Shown here in pieces: positions 1 to 9,444 of a stretch of 64,000 bases of DNA (position 1 is its first letter; every line of letters starts with the position of its first letter). A program made the translations under genes and the position numbers. Below the pieces are notes generated by a model, which worked only from the letters and a program-made list of their open reading frames with translations, was not told where the DNA came from and made no database searches. This DNA is from Bifidobacterium asteroides (GTDB taxonomy: Bacteria > Actinomycetota > Actinomycetes > Actinomycetales > Bifidobacteriaceae): assembly GCF_019469425.1 (NCBI RefSeq), contig NZ_CP048272.1, positions 1,178,001 through 1,242,000 of the forward strand. Reading direction: 5' to 3'.

Positions 1-690
1 GGTCATCAAGGCCTTGGGTTCGGGAACCAGACCTACAGCCAGGGTCTTGCGGCGGCGGGCAATCTGGGACCAGGCGTAGGCAAGGATGCAGATCAGGCCC
101 AGCACCACGGTCAGGCCGTCCAAGGGGCCCCACCACCCCAGGATGTTTGGCAGGTAGTCACGGGCGATCCCCCTGAACTGCGCGGAGGTGATAGGCACAG
201 ACTCGCCGACGATGACAGTGGCCAGGCCACGGAAGATCAGCATGCCAGCCAGGGTGGTGATGAATCCTGGAATGCCGATGACGGCGACCCAGAACCCCTG
301 CCAGATGCCGATCAGCAGACCCACGATCAGGGACAGGCCAATGGCCACGATCCAATTGACTCCCATATGCTCCATGAGGATGGCGCATACGCCTCCGATG
401 AAGGCCACCAGGGAGCCCACCGACAGATCAATGTGGGTGGCGATGATGACCATGACCATGCCGATGGCCAGGATGATCACGTAGGCGTTCTGTTGGATCA
501 GCGAGACAAAACTGTTGGGTTTGAGCAGCACCCCCTTGGTCAGTATTTCGAAGACGACCACGATGACCACCAGAGCGCCGACGATGCCATACTGGCGGGC
601 GTTGCTGGCCAGGGAGGCCAGAATACCAGGTCCTGCCTGTTCTTGTTCCACCGCCTGGGCGGTGCTCTTGTTGCTGTTGGGCGAGCTCAT
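1..690 (-). CDS. Sugar ABC transporter permease (MmsB/XylH type), 3' part missing
   Basis: Inner-membrane channel subunit of a carbohydrate ABC importer. Only the first 230 residues lie in the window and the frame is open to base 1. After a polar N-terminus (MSSPNSNKST) there are several hydrophobic segments and the family stretch ATHIDLSVGSLVAF, typical of the ribose/xylose/multiple-sugar permease family (BPD_transp_2), followed by a PGFITTLAGM segment. Known members have about 390-410 residues, so roughly 40 percent is missing. Its ATG overlaps the TGA of the upstream ATPase gene (ATGA), so the two are translationally coupled. It is the third gene of a binding protein-ATPase-permease operon. 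The substrate cannot be read from sequence; xylose, arabinose/galactose or related sugars are typical. Confidence 0.93.
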   Translation of the reverse strand, partial: MSSPNSNKSTAQAVEQEQAGPGILASLASNARQYGIVGALVVIVVVFEILTKGVLLKPNSFVSLIQQNAYVIILAIGMVMVIIATHIDLSVGSLVAFIGGVCAILMEHMGVNWIVAIGLSLIVGLLIGIWQGFWVAVIGIPGFITTLAGMLIFRGLATVIVGESVPITSAQFRGIARDYLPNILGWWGPLDGLTVVLGLICILAYAWSQIARRRKTLAVGLVPEPKALMT

Positions 691-2243
691 CTGGCTGCCA
701 CTCCCTTCTTTTCCTGGGTCATGCCCTTCATCAGATATTTCTGCGAGAAATCCCGGCGCTCCACGTCGTTGGTGATGACCCCCTGGCTGACCGTATAGAT
801 CCGGTCACAGATGCCGATCAGCTCAGGCAATTCCGAGGAGATGACCACCACAGCCTTGCCCTGGTCGACCAGCCGGTCGATGATCTCGTAGATCTCATAC
901 TTGGCTCCCACATCAATGCCTCGAGTGGGCTCGTCCAGGATGAGCACATCAGGATCCGAGATCACCCACTTGGCCAGCACGACCTTTTGCTGGTTGCCTC
1001 CGGAAAGGGTGGAGACGGGCACGTCGATGTCGGTGCACTTGATGTTGAAGTCCTTGCGGTACTCCTCCACCCGTGCCCTCTCCAGGTTCTCATTCATGAC
1101 TCCATGGCGGCTCATTCTCTTCAGCGAGGCCATGGAGGCGTTTTCCCTGATGTTCTGCAACAGGTTGAGTCCGAAGACCTTGCGGTCCTCAGTGGCGTAG
1201 GCCAGGCCTGAATCGATGGCCGACTGGACGTTCGGCAGCTCGACCTGACGGCCATGCATCTCGATTCTGCCGCTGATGCGGCTGCCATAGGACCGCCCGA
1301 AGATGCTCATGGCCATCTCGGTGCGACCTGCACCCATAAGTCCCGCCAGTCCGACGATCTCGCCCTGGCGAACCACCAAATTGGCATGATCGACCACGGT
1401 TCGTGAGGAATCCTGCGGGTGGTGGACAGTCCAATCACTGACCTTGAGCACCTCCTTGCCGATGTGTGGCACGTGCTCGGGATAGAGGTTTGTCAGCTCG
1501 CGGCCGACCATCTTCTGGATGAGCAGATCCTGATCCAGGGGGTGGTCCGTGTCGATTCGCATACCGCCCACCGTGGAACCATCGCGCAGAATGGTCACGC
1601 CATCCGCAATCTGTCCTACCTCCCCCAGCTTGTGGGTGATGAGGATGCTGGTCACTCCCTGCTGGTCACGCAGCTGCCTGACCAGGTCCAGCAGATGCTC
1701 GGAATCATCGTCATTCAAGGCGGCTGTGGGCTCATCAAGAATAAGCAACCTGACATGCTTGGACAGCGCCTTGGCGATTTCCACCAGCTGCTGCTTGCCC
1801 ACTCCAAGATCCATGACCCTGGTGTCGGGGTTCTCGTTCAGCCCCACACGCTCCAACAGACGCGAGGCCTTGGCCCTGGTGGTATCCCAGTCCATTACGC
1901 CATTGTGGGCCTGCTCATTGCCCAAGAAGATGTTCTCGGCAATGGACAGGAAAGGGCTCAGCGCCAGCTCCTGATGGATGATGACGATGCCGTCGTCCTC
2001 CGAATCATTGATGGTCCGATAGCGGCAGGGCTTGCCGTCGAACAGAATTTCGCCGGTATAGCTGCCGTGCGGGTAGACCCCGGACAGCACGTTCATCAGG
2101 GTGGACTTGCCGGCCCCGTTTTCCCCGCAGATGCCATGGATTTCGCCCTTGCGCACGTCCATGTCGACGTTGGACAGGGCCTTTACCGGACCGAAGGTCT
2201 TGGTTATTCCCTGCATTCGCAACAAGATGTCCTCATCGGGCAT
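687..2243 (-). CDS. Sugar ABC transporter ATP-binding protein, two fused ATPase domains (MmsA/XylG/RbsA type)
   Basis: Energises the importer with the neighbouring permease. The 518 residues match the usual ~510. The first domain has Walker A GENGAGKST (about residues 40-48), the signature LGVGKQQ and Walker B LLILDEPTAAL. The second has the altered P-loop GLMGAGRTE, with Arg for Lys as is usual in this family, then LSGGNQQ and LILDEPTRGID. The ATG at 2243 is chosen because a GAGGAGGTGA site lies 4 bases upstream. The frame stays open to 2324, but that would remove any spacing from the binding-protein gene and has no ribosome site. The gene ends in a 4-base overlap with the permease gene. Confidence 0.95.
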   Translation of the reverse strand: MPDEDILLRMQGITKTFGPVKALSNVDMDVRKGEIHGICGENGAGKSTLMNVLSGVYPHGSYTGEILFDGKPCRYRTINDSEDDGIVIIHQELALSPFLSIAENIFLGNEQAHNGVMDWDTTRAKASRLLERVGLNENPDTRVMDLGVGKQQLVEIAKALSKHVRLLILDEPTAALNDDDSEHLLDLVRQLRDQQGVTSILITHKLGEVGQIADGVTILRDGSTVGGMRIDTDHPLDQDLLIQKMVGRELTNLYPEHVPHIGKEVLKVSDWTVHHPQDSSRTVVDHANLVVRQGEIVGLAGLMGAGRTEMAMSIFGRSYGSRISGRIEMHGRQVELPNVQSAIDSGLAYATEDRKVFGLNLLQNIRENASMASLKRMSRHGVMNENLERARVEEYRKDFNIKCTDIDVPVSTLSGGNQQKVVLAKWVISDPDVLILDEPTRGIDVGAKYEIYEIIDRLVDQGKAVVVISSELPELIGICDRIYTVSQGVITNDVERRDFSQKYLMKGMTQEKKGVAAR

Positions 2244-2320
2244 GCTCTCACCTCCTCTACGCCGAATGTCCCTCCCCTTGACCGGAAGCGGGACGGTCCG
2301 GCGCGACTGTGATGCCAACC

Positions 2321-3475
2321 TCACTTGGTCAGCTGATCGAATCGTTCCTGGGTCAGGTAGTTCGCCTTGACCAGCTCGGTCAGGTTGTCCTTGGTGATGG
2401 CCTGGGGATCCAGCAGCTTCGAGGGCACCTTGATGCTGTTGTTGTCAAAGGTGCCGTTGATGCCGGTAACCTTCTTGCCCTGGGCGATTTCGATGATCAT
2501 GTCGTAAACGGCCTGGGCCAGCTTGTTGACGTCCTTGAAGACTGTCTGGCCCTGCAGTCCCTTGGAGATATTGGCCACGGAGATCTCCATGGCGTCCTGC
2601 CCGGTGATCTTGGGCCAGTTGTCGGTATTGGGCTGGATGTCGGGCCTCTTGGACTGGATGGCGTTGATGACCCCCTGGCTGATGCCGTCATAGGGGCTCA
2701 GCACGGCATCCAGCCGCTCGCCGTGGGCGTAGGTCGAATCAAGAATGGACTCCATGTCCTTCTGGGCCTGCTCGGTCTTCCAGGACTGGACGGAGATCTT
2801 CTGCCAGTCGGAGAGTTTGAAGTCCTTGGTCACACCGCCGCCATGCTGGGAGGGGCTGACCAGAACGCCCGACTTGAAGTAGGGCTGCAGCAGCTCCCAG
2901 GCGCCTTTGAAGAAGTACTTGGCGTTGTTGTCGTCGGGAGAACCGGTAAAGAGCTCAATATTGAATGGACCCTTGGCTCCGTTTTTGAGACCCAGCTGGT
3001 CGATCAGCCAGTTGGCCTCCAGCACGCCGGTGCGCTCAAGCTGGAATGTCGCATAGTAGTCGACGGCCTTGGTGTTCATGATCAGCCGGTCATAAGCGAT
3101 GACCTTGGCCCCGGCATCCTTGGCCTTCTCGACAGCAGGCCCCACAGCGGTGCCGTCCTTGGAGGCCACCACCACGATCTTGGCGCCCTTGTTGACCATG
3201 TTCTCGATGTCGGCATTCTGCTGGGCGGGCTTGTCATCCGCGAAGGAGAGCACCACCTTGTAGCCTGCCTTCTCCAGTTTGTTCTTGAGGTTGTTGCCAT
3301 CCTTGTTCCAACGCTCCTCGGACTTGGTGGGCATGGACACGCCGATGGTGGCGCCTTTGCTGATCGCCCCTCCCTCCTGGGAGGAACTGGAGGCTCGTGA
3401 ACTTCCGCAAGCGCCCAGTCCGGTCAGCATGGCGACGCCGATAACCGCCGCCATAGCTCGTTGCATCATCTTCAT
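2321..3475 (-). CDS. Sugar ABC transporter substrate-binding lipoprotein (ChvE type)
   Basis: Extracellular sugar receptor of the importer, 384 residues. The first 23 residues form a lipoprotein signal: Lys/Arg near the start, a hydrophobic run and a lipobox LGAC with Cys23, followed by a Ser-rich linker. The mature part begins TIGVSMPTKSEERW and has IENMVNKGAKIVVVASKDGTAV and an ITGQDAMEISV stretch, all typical of the ChvE/periplasmic-binding-protein group for multiple sugars. The ATG at 3475 has an AAGGAG site 5 bases upstream; in-frame codons further up lack one. It is the first gene of the operon, 77 bases ahead of the ATPase, and is preceded by a good promoter at 3552-3580. Lipid anchoring fits a Gram-positive cell without an outer membrane. 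Confidence 0.94.
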   Translation of the reverse strand: MKMMQRAMAAVIGVAMLTGLGACGSSRASSSSQEGGAISKGATIGVSMPTKSEERWNKDGNNLKNKLEKAGYKVVLSFADDKPAQQNADIENMVNKGAKIVVVASKDGTAVGPAVEKAKDAGAKVIAYDRLIMNTKAVDYYATFQLERTGVLEANWLIDQLGLKNGAKGPFNIELFTGSPDDNNAKYFFKGAWELLQPYFKSGVLVSPSQHGGGVTKDFKLSDWQKISVQSWKTEQAQKDMESILDSTYAHGERLDAVLSPYDGISQGVINAIQSKRPDIQPNTDNWPKITGQDAMEISVANISKGLQGQTVFKDVNKLAQAVYDMIIEIAQGKKVTGINGTFDNNSIKVPSKLLDPQAITKDNLTELVKANYLTQERFDQLTK

Positions 3476-3551
3476 GAAGACTCCTTCATCCTTGAATTCT
3501 CTGGCAGGCATCTCTGTCTGCCTTGGCCCCTTCATTACAGGCCCAGTGGTC

Positions 3552-3580
3552 AGCATACCCATTTGTGTTAACTTTATCAA
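3552..3580 (-). promoter_or_regulatory. Promoter of the sugar ABC operon
   Basis: On the minus strand, TTGATA (3575-3580) and TATGCT (3552-3557) are separated by exactly 17 bases. This is a near-consensus housekeeping sigma promoter lying 77 bases upstream of the binding-protein ATG. Confidence 0.55.
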
Positions 3581-3590
3581 TTCAATAAGG
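3572..3590. promoter_or_regulatory. Imperfect dyad over the -35 box, candidate ROK operator
   Basis: CTTTAT and ATAAGG arms flank a short AT core, with TTAT and ATAA as the conserved halves. It overlaps the -35 box of the sugar operon, where a repressor would block transcription. The AT-rich TTAT/ATAA form resembles known ROK (NagC/Mlc) operators; binding by the adjacent ROK protein is inferred. Confidence 0.35.
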
Positions 3591-3618
3591 CTTATTTTTT
3601 ATTTATCTGTTTTGTACA

Positions 3619-3634
3619 TGAATTTAATAATTCA
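3619..3634. repeat. Perfect inverted repeat between the sugar operon and the ROK gene
   Basis: TGAATT-TAAT-AATTCA, 6-base arms around a 4-base centre, in the AT-rich divergent region about 75 bases before the ROK start. It could be a second operator or an autoregulatory site. Confidence 0.4.
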
Positions 3635-3710
3635 CCCGAGTTTTTGGCATCCTCGGCGCAAGGGGTTCTATGGGCGGGGGCAAGCCGCGATCTTGGCTAC
3701 ACTGGAACCT

Positions 3711-4903
3711 ATGGCACATCGATTGTTCGGTTCACAGTCCTCATTGCGTGAGGCCAACCGTGCACTACTGCTGGATACGATCCGAAGATTCGGCGCCATG
3801 ACCCAGATCGAATTGGCTGAAAATACCGGGCTCTCAACAGCAACTGTCTCCAACCTGGTACGTCTGATGGGCGATCAGGGACTTCTGGAGACATCCTCCA
3901 CCACAAGAAACGGCCGCCGCGCCACGCTGGTCATGCTGGCCCGCCGCAAGGGCCTCGGGGTCGGGCTCTACATCGGCCGCCACGAGATGCGACTGGAAGT
4001 AGTCGACGCCAGCCATGCCATACTGGCAGAGCATGACATGGCTCTGCCACGCCAGCACAAACCGGACACAACCCTGGAACGGGCCATGATCCTGATCAAG
4101 GAGACGCTGACTTCCATCGGTGCCCAATCGGATGAGCTTGTCGGTCTGGGCCTGGCCATGGGGGCCCCTGTGGACTGCAGAACTCACCAGCTGGCCATTC
4201 CCGGCATCCTGCGAGGCTGGGACAAACAGGATCTGATAGGCACCTTCCATGAGGCTTTTCAGGTGCCGGTCCAAGTGGACAACGACGCCAACTTCTCAGC
4301 CATGGCCGAGCTGAGAATGGGCGCAGCAGTCGGCAGACGAAACTTCGTCTACATCCACGCCAACGACGGGGTGGGCGCGGGAATCGTCATCAACGGCGAG
4401 ATGTGGCGGGGCACCACCGGGCTTGCAGGCGAGATAGGCCATGTTCAAGTGGACCCCTTGGGCGATATCTGCATCTGCGGCAACCGCGGATGCCTGAATA
4501 CGGTGGTGGACGAGAGCCGCTTGGTCTCCTTGCTCAGCGTGACCCACGGGAACATGACTCTGGAGGATCTGGTGGCCAATGCCGTCAAGGGGACCCAGGG
4601 TGCAGACGGATCGTGGGAGATGCGGCCATCCGCATCGGCAATGTAGTGGCCGATCTTTGCAACGCCGTGGATCCCGAAGTAGTGGTCCTGGGAGGCATCC
4701 TGAGCACAACCGAAGACGTCTTTCTGGATCCCCTCCGAGAGACTCTTCAGCGCTTGCTTTTCCCTGACGCCATGGTTCCCATGGAAGTGCTCCCTGCCCG
4801 CTATCCGATTACCGGATCGGCTCTAGGAGCAGCTATGATGGCTGTCGATAGCGTCAACGAACACATTGATGTGTCCACAAAATCCGCAGGTCGATCATCG
4901 TAG
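3711..4903 (+). pseudogene. ROK-family transcriptional regulator, single-base frameshift
   Basis: NagC/XylR-type sugar-responsive repressor. From ATG 3711 the frame gives a winged HTH (about residues 10-65, with TQIELAENTGLSTATVSNLV), then the ROK domain with DNDANFSAMAE, GVGAGIVINGE, GEIGHVQVDP and the zinc motif CICGNRGC. That frame stops at TAG 4647. The family sequence resumes one frame back as GDPGCRRIVGDAAIRIGNVV, NAVDPEVVVLGG and so on to TAG 4901. Restoring one G in the four-G run at 4589-4592 joins both halves into a 397-residue protein of normal size. This is either a decayed gene, a switchable G-tract or a base-calling error. The residue after the zinc motif is Asn where Glu is usual. 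The gene is divergent from the sugar operon and directly upstream of an orphan sugar ATPase. Confidence 0.85.
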
Positions 4904-4918
4904 AGGAGGTGACCTGGA

Positions 4919-5758
4919 TTGCATGAAACCGCTGTCTTGATGCAGATGGACGACCTCTGCATCAGGTTCGGATTCGTTGAGGCCCTCAAACACATAAACC
5001 TGGATATTCGTCAACACGAAGTGCTCGCCGTCGTGGGCGACAATGGAGCAGGCAAGTCCACTCTGGTCAGGATTTTGTCCGGATTGATCCGACCCGACCA
5101 GGGTACCTTGTTCTGGAAGGGCCGACCGACCAGCATTCCCTCGATCAGAGTCGCCAATCAGTTGGGCATTGCAGCCGTCTTCCAGGGGCAGGACTTCTGC
5201 GACAACCTGGATGTCTCCTCCAACCTCTTCCTAGGCAAGGAACTGCGCGATCGACACCATCGTCGCGATGACGAAGCCATGCGTCGGCGCACCCGTCAGG
5301 TCCTCCAGTCGCTGTCCTCCCCTATCCGCGTGGGCCAACCCATGGCCACCCTTTCCTTGGGACAAAAACAGACCGTATCGATCGCCAGGACCCTGCTGGA
5401 CAATCCCGAGCTGATCCTGCTGGACGAGCCGACGGCCTCCTTATCCGTCATGCAGTCCGCCGAGGTGCTCAACTACATCAAGCGCATGCGTTCAGAGGGC
5501 CGCAGCATCCTTATGGTCTGCCACGATCTGCCGGACGTTTTCGCGGTTTCTGACCGCATAGCAGTCATGCGTCAGGGACGGCTGGTAGGAGTTCTTCCTA
5601 CGGCCAAGACATCTTATGAAACTGTAATAGCGCTGATTTCAGGCATTGATCCTGAGGACGTCATACAGGACCAGGGCCAGCTGGATGCCATGGCCAGGGC
5701 CAACGCCCGCGCCCACGCCCTGCGCGGTACCAGAAAGGCCCTGCCCGAGAAATCATGA
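4919..5758 (+). CDS. Single-domain sugar ABC ATPase (FrcA type)
   Basis: Cytoplasmic ATPase of 279 residues with GDNGAGKST (Walker A), LSLGQKQTV (signature), LILLDEPTASL (Walker B) and VCHDLPDV (H-loop), so it looks catalytically complete. It resembles the one-domain ATPases of fructose/ribose-type CUT2 importers, not the two-domain partner across the divergent region. The TTG at 4919 has a GGAGGT site 8 bases upstream; an in-frame ATG at 4940 has none. It lies 15 bases after the ROK stop, in an apparent operon with ROK and a small membrane protein. No permease or binding protein is encoded beside it, so it may serve the divergent transporter or a permease elsewhere. The role is inferred. Confidence 0.88.
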   Translation: MHETAVLMQMDDLCIRFGFVEALKHINLDIRQHEVLAVVGDNGAGKSTLVRILSGLIRPDQGTLFWKGRPTSIPSIRVANQLGIAAVFQGQDFCDNLDVSSNLFLGKELRDRHHRRDDEAMRRRTRQVLQSLSSPIRVGQPMATLSLGQKQTVSIARTLLDNPELILLDEPTASLSVMQSAEVLNYIKRMRSEGRSILMVCHDLPDVFAVSDRIAVMRQGRLVGVLPTAKTSYETVIALISGIDPEDVIQDQGQLDAMARANARAHALRGTRKALPEKS

Positions 5759-5774
5759 ACAAAGGAATCCTAGA

Positions 5775-6026
5775 ATGCAGCTGACCGATACCCTTCCGAC
5801 CATCGTCTGTGCCCTGATAGGACTGGCAGTGGGACTGATAGACGGACTTTTGCCAAAGAGCAACGACCGGCAGACCGATTCTCAGCAACGCTGGACAGCG
5901 GTTTTCTCCCTGATAGGAACCGGCATGGTAGTAATTCTCATTCTGCTGGGACGTGACCTGACCTCCTGGGTGGCCATCGGCGCTGTGGTCCTAGGGTTGT
6001 TGCTCGGCATGATACCACCCCACTGA
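5775..6026 (+). CDS. Small membrane protein, three predicted helices, unknown function
   Basis: The 83 residues contain hydrophobic segments at about 6-26, 42-58 and 63-80. A short polar loop around residues 28-41 (KSNDRQTDSQQRW) separates the first two. An AAAGGA site sits 8 bases before the ATG. It starts 16 bases after the orphan sugar ATPase and is probably cotranscribed with ROK and that ATPase. I recognise no family. It is too small to be a CUT2 permease; an accessory or assembly subunit is possible but unproven. Confidence 0.75.
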   Translation: MQLTDTLPTIVCALIGLAVGLIDGLLPKSNDRQTDSQQRWTAVFSLIGTGMVVILILLGRDLTSWVAIGAVVLGLLLGMIPPH

Positions 6027-6098
6027 ACAGGGCTGCGCTCAAGACTTGGCCATGGCTGAGGCCCCGCACCGACGATCAGCGCCGAAAGCGTCGCTGAA

Positions 6099-6133
6099 AG
6101 CCGGAAATCTCCCTTTTGCGGTTATTTTCGGCT
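6099..6133 (-). terminator. Possible terminator after metF
   Basis: A 10-base-pair stem (AGCCGAAAAT with ATTTCCGGCT read on the minus strand, one G-T pair) starts in the last codons of metF and is followed by TT. The loop is long and the T-run short, so it is a weak candidate. Confidence 0.35.
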
Positions 6134-7003
6134 CCTGACCGTCTCCTCCTTGGTGCCTGCCTGCCGAAAGAGATGACGGACGTTGTGCCAGATGCGCCTG
6201 GTGACCCCTGAGTGATTCATGGAGTAGAGGTGGATACCGTCTACTCCATGGGCCACCAGATCTGCGATCTGCTGTGAGGCGTAGATGATGCCTGCTTCGC
6301 GCAGGCTGGCCCGGTCGTCCCCCCAGCGCTCCAGGATGGACTCAACCGCTGCCGGGATCCGGGCCTGGCAGACCCGGCTCATATGCCGGACCTGGCCCTC
6401 GTTGGTGATGGGCATGATCCCTGCCTCAATGGGCACTAGAATGCCCGCTGCCCGAGCCCGGTCCAGGAAGTCCAGAAAATCGGCGTTGTCATAGAAGAGC
6501 TGCGAGATCAGATGGTTGACACCGGCATCCACCTTGATCCGCAGATGTTCAATATCCTCTTCGGGCGAGGAGGCCTCCGGGTGTGTCTCCGGATAACAGG
6601 CGCCATAAATCGGCAGGTTCGGCCGACGGAACCGGATGTAGGCGGCCAGATCGCTGGCATGGTCGAAGACCCCTGCGGGCTCGCGGCCCTCCACGCTGTC
6701 GCCACGCAGGGCCAGCACCGCTGCCACCCCTGCGTCGTCGAACATGTCCAGGGCCTGATCGATCACCTCGCGGTCCGCATACCGGGCAGTCAGGTGTGCC
6801 ACGGCAGGGATGCCGTACTCGGTATGGATGGTCTTGGATATGCGGGCCGTGGCTGTGCGGTCCGAGCGGCGGCCGGTCCCGTAAGTCACCGAGATGAAGT
6901 CGGGCATCAGCCCTTCCAGGCCATCCAGGGTGTCATAGATGGTGCCCACCGGGGCATCGCGCTTGGGGGGAAAGACCTCCAGGGAAAAAATAGGCTCATG
7001 CAC
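6122..7003 (-). CDS. metF: 5,10-methylenetetrahydrofolate reductase
   Basis: Flavoenzyme that reduces 5,10-methylene-THF to 5-methyl-THF, the methyl donor used by the neighbouring MetE. The 293 residues match the usual ~295. The N-terminus FSLEVFPPK, the barrel motif [15 protein letters not shown] and PIEAGIMPI are those of the family. The start is GTG 7003, inside the last codons of metE with an 8-base overlap; longer readings would translate metE in another frame. This order (metE then metF) links supply and use of the methyl group. Expression probably depends on translational coupling. Confidence 0.95.
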   Translation of the reverse strand: MHEPIFSLEVFPPKRDAPVGTIYDTLDGLEGLMPDFISVTYGTGRRSDRTATARISKTIHTEYGIPAVAHLTARYADREVIDQALDMFDDAGVAAVLALRGDSVEGREPAGVFDHASDLAAYIRFRRPNLPIYGACYPETHPEASSPEEDIEHLRIKVDAGVNHLISQLFYDNADFLDFLDRARAAGILVPIEAGIMPITNEGQVRHMSRVCQARIPAAVESILERWGDDRASLREAGIIYASQQIADLVAHGVDGIHLYSMNHSGVTRRIWHNVRHLFRQAGTKEETVRSRK

Positions 7004-9332
7004 GATCTGACACCTGACTGGACGATAGCTCCGCACGCACCTGATGGGCGGCGGCCACCATGTGCTCCAAGCTGGGCCAGGTCTCCTTCTCGCCACGGGT
7101 CTTGAGCCCACAGTCGGGGTTGATCCAGACCTTGGCCGCGTCCAGCTTCTTCAGGATGGCATGGATCCGTTCCGCAATCTCATCAGTGGAAGGGATGCGC
7201 GGTGAGTGGATGTCGTAGACTCCAGGGCCCGCCTCGGTCTCAAACTTGGCCTCCTGGATGGCATCCAGGACGGTCAGGTCGGAGCGGGAGGCTTCGAAGG
7301 AGATCACATCGGCGTCCATGGCATCAATGTCCTTGATGATGTCGTTGAACTCCGAGTAGCACATGTGGGTGTGAATTTGTGTAGTTGGTTTGACCCCGGA
7401 ATGAACGAGCCGGAAGGCGGGAATGGCCCAGTCCAGGTATCGGCTGTGCCAGTCGGAGCGTCGCAACGGCAACTTCTCGCGCAGGGCGGCCTCGTCGATC
7501 TGGATGATGCGGATACCCGCGGCCTCCAGGTCCAGAACCTCGTCACGGATGGCCAGAGCCAGCTGGCGGGTCTGCTGCTTGTGATCGATGTCCTCGCGTG
7601 GCCAGGACCAGTTGAGAATGGTCACCGGCCCGGTCAGCATCCCCTTGACCACATGCTTGGTCCGGGACTGGGCATATGAGGACCAGCGCACAGTGATGGG
7701 CCGGGCGCGGGAGATGTCTCCCCAGACGATGGGAGGCTTGACGCAGCGGGTGCCGTAGGACTGGACCCAAGCATTCCGGGTGAACAGGTAGCCCTTGAGG
7801 TTCTGGCCGAAGTACTCGACCATGTCGTTGCGCTCGAACTCGCCGTGGACCAGAACATCCAGGCCAATCTGTTCCTGGTGGTCGATGACCTGGTCGATTT
7901 TGCGGGCGATGAAGTCGTCGTAGTCCTTCCGGCTGATCTCCTTCTTGCGCAGGCGGGCCCGTTGGGCGCGAACTTCAGCGGTCTGGGGGAAGGAGCCGAT
8001 GGTGGTGGTGGGCAGCAGGGGCAGACCCAGCTCCTGGGCCTGGATCCTCTGGCGTTCGGGCCGGGCGGGGGTACGCACGAAGTCCCCGTCCTCAAGACCG
8101 GCCAGGCGTTGCTGCACCTGCGGGTCAGGCTGGACGCGGCTGCCGTCGAAGAGCTTCTGATTGTCAGCAAGGGCCTTGCTGGAGCGGCGCTGGTCCTCAT
8201 TGGCATCGGCCAGCTGGGCCAGGTCGTGCAGCTCGCCCAGCTTCTCCAGGGCGAAGGCGAAGTGGGGCCGCACGGTGACGGCATCCAGCCCGTTCTCGTC
8301 GGCCACGGTGTAGGGCACGTGCAGGAGGGAACACGCTGTGGACACCACCACGTTCGAGGTCACCTGGTGCAGGGCATCCAGCAGGCCCAGGCTGACTGCG
8401 TAGTCGTTGCGCCAGATGTTGCGGCCGTTGACCAGGCCGGCGAAGATGGTGGTTGCCTCCGGCACGCCGTGTTCCTTGAGGGCCGCCAGATTCTCGTCCC
8501 TGCCCTCGACCAGATCCAGGCCGATGCCGTCGAAGCCCATGGCAACCAGCAGGCCATAGCAGTCGCCCACATGGCCGAAGTATGTGTTGAGCAGGATGCG
8601 GACCTTGCCCTGGTCGCTCTGGCGGGCTCTGAGGATAGGTTCATAGAGGGTCTCGAAGAGGTCCTGGTCGCCTGGTTCCTTGTCCAGGACCAGATAGGGC
8701 TCGTCCAGCTGCACCCAGTCGGCGCCAAGGCCGATGAACCGCTCCAGAATGTCCGCATAGGCCTTGGCCAGGTCCTGGACCAATGCCGGGTCGGGATCCA
8801 GCACCTCGCCCTGGGGACCACGTGCCAGTTTCAGGAAGGTGTAGGGGCCGATCAGCACCGGCTTGGCGGCGATGCCCTGCTCGCGCGCCTCCTGGAACTC
8901 CTTGAAAGGCTTGTCGCCTTCGAGTGCGATTTCAGTGTCCTGATCGATCTCGGGCACCAGGTAGTGGTAATTGGTGGTGAACCACTTCTTCATGGGCAAG
9001 GCGGTCACGTCACCCTGCTCCCCCTGGTAGCCGCGGCCCATGGCGAAAAGGGTGTCCTCGGGGCACAGGCCCAGCTTCCGATAGCGCTCGGGTACGACGC
9101 CGAGGAGGATGGAGGTATCCAAGACCTGGTCGTAGTAGCTGAAATCATTGACGGGAATCAGGTCGACGCCAGCCTCCTGCTGAAACTGCCAGTGCCTGGC
9201 CCGCAGATCGGCGGCCGTGCGCCGGACCTCGTCCAGATCCCGTTCGCCCTTCCAATAGCCTTCGATGGCCCGCTTGAGTTCGCGGTGCGCGCCGATGCGC
9301 GGGAATCCGGACACGGATGTAATCGCTGCCAT
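6996..9332 (-). CDS. metE: Cobalamin-independent methionine synthase
   Basis: Transfers the methyl group of 5-methyltetrahydrofolate (polyglutamate form) to homocysteine, the last step of methionine synthesis. Its 778 residues cover both halves of the family. The C-terminal catalytic barrel shows [15 protein letters not shown], the zinc ligands in [10 protein letters not shown], and the final Cys ligand in NPDCGLKTR. The N-terminus [19 protein letters not shown] is typical. The ATG at 9332 has GGGAGG upstream. metF overlaps its end. I found no recognisable SAM or cobalamin riboswitch in the 178-base leader. Confidence 0.97.
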   Translation of the reverse strand: MAAITSVSGFPRIGAHRELKRAIEGYWKGERDLDEVRRTAADLRARHWQFQQEAGVDLIPVNDFSYYDQVLDTSILLGVVPERYRKLGLCPEDTLFAMGRGYQGEQGDVTALPMKKWFTTNYHYLVPEIDQDTEIALEGDKPFKEFQEAREQGIAAKPVLIGPYTFLKLARGPQGEVLDPDPALVQDLAKAYADILERFIGLGADWVQLDEPYLVLDKEPGDQDLFETLYEPILRARQSDQGKVRILLNTYFGHVGDCYGLLVAMGFDGIGLDLVEGRDENLAALKEHGVPEATTIFAGLVNGRNIWRNDYAVSLGLLDALHQVTSNVVVSTACSLLHVPYTVADENGLDAVTVRPHFAFALEKLGELHDLAQLADANEDQRRSSKALADNQKLFDGSRVQPDPQVQQRLAGLEDGDFVRTPARPERQRIQAQELGLPLLPTTTIGSFPQTAEVRAQRARLRKKEISRKDYDDFIARKIDQVIDHQEQIGLDVLVHGEFERNDMVEYFGQNLKGYLFTRNAWVQSYGTRCVKPPIVWGDISRARPITVRWSSYAQSRTKHVVKGMLTGPVTILNWSWPREDIDHKQQTRQLALAIRDEVLDLEAAGIRIIQIDEAALREKLPLRRSDWHSRYLDWAIPAFRLVHSGVKPTTQIHTHMCYSEFNDIIKDIDAMDADVISFEASRSDLTVLDAIQEAKFETEAGPGVYDIHSPRIPSTDEIAERIHAILKKLDAAKVWINPDCGLKTRGEKETWPSLEHMVAAAHQVRAELSSSQVSDRA

Positions 9333-9444
9333 GAAACCTCCCAGTTTCGTCCTGATGTCTTTGGTCAGCCTATCAGCGGCGGGGGGAGGCCGGTAATTGG
9401 TGCAAATAAGGTGTCGCCATAACCTGAATTGATAACGAGAAGAC

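Noticed and set aside
4580-4650. Programmed -1 frameshift in the ROK gene
   Set aside because: No X-XXY-YYZ slippery heptamer or strong downstream stem is seen. Only a single GGG codon could re-pair, so an indel is simpler.
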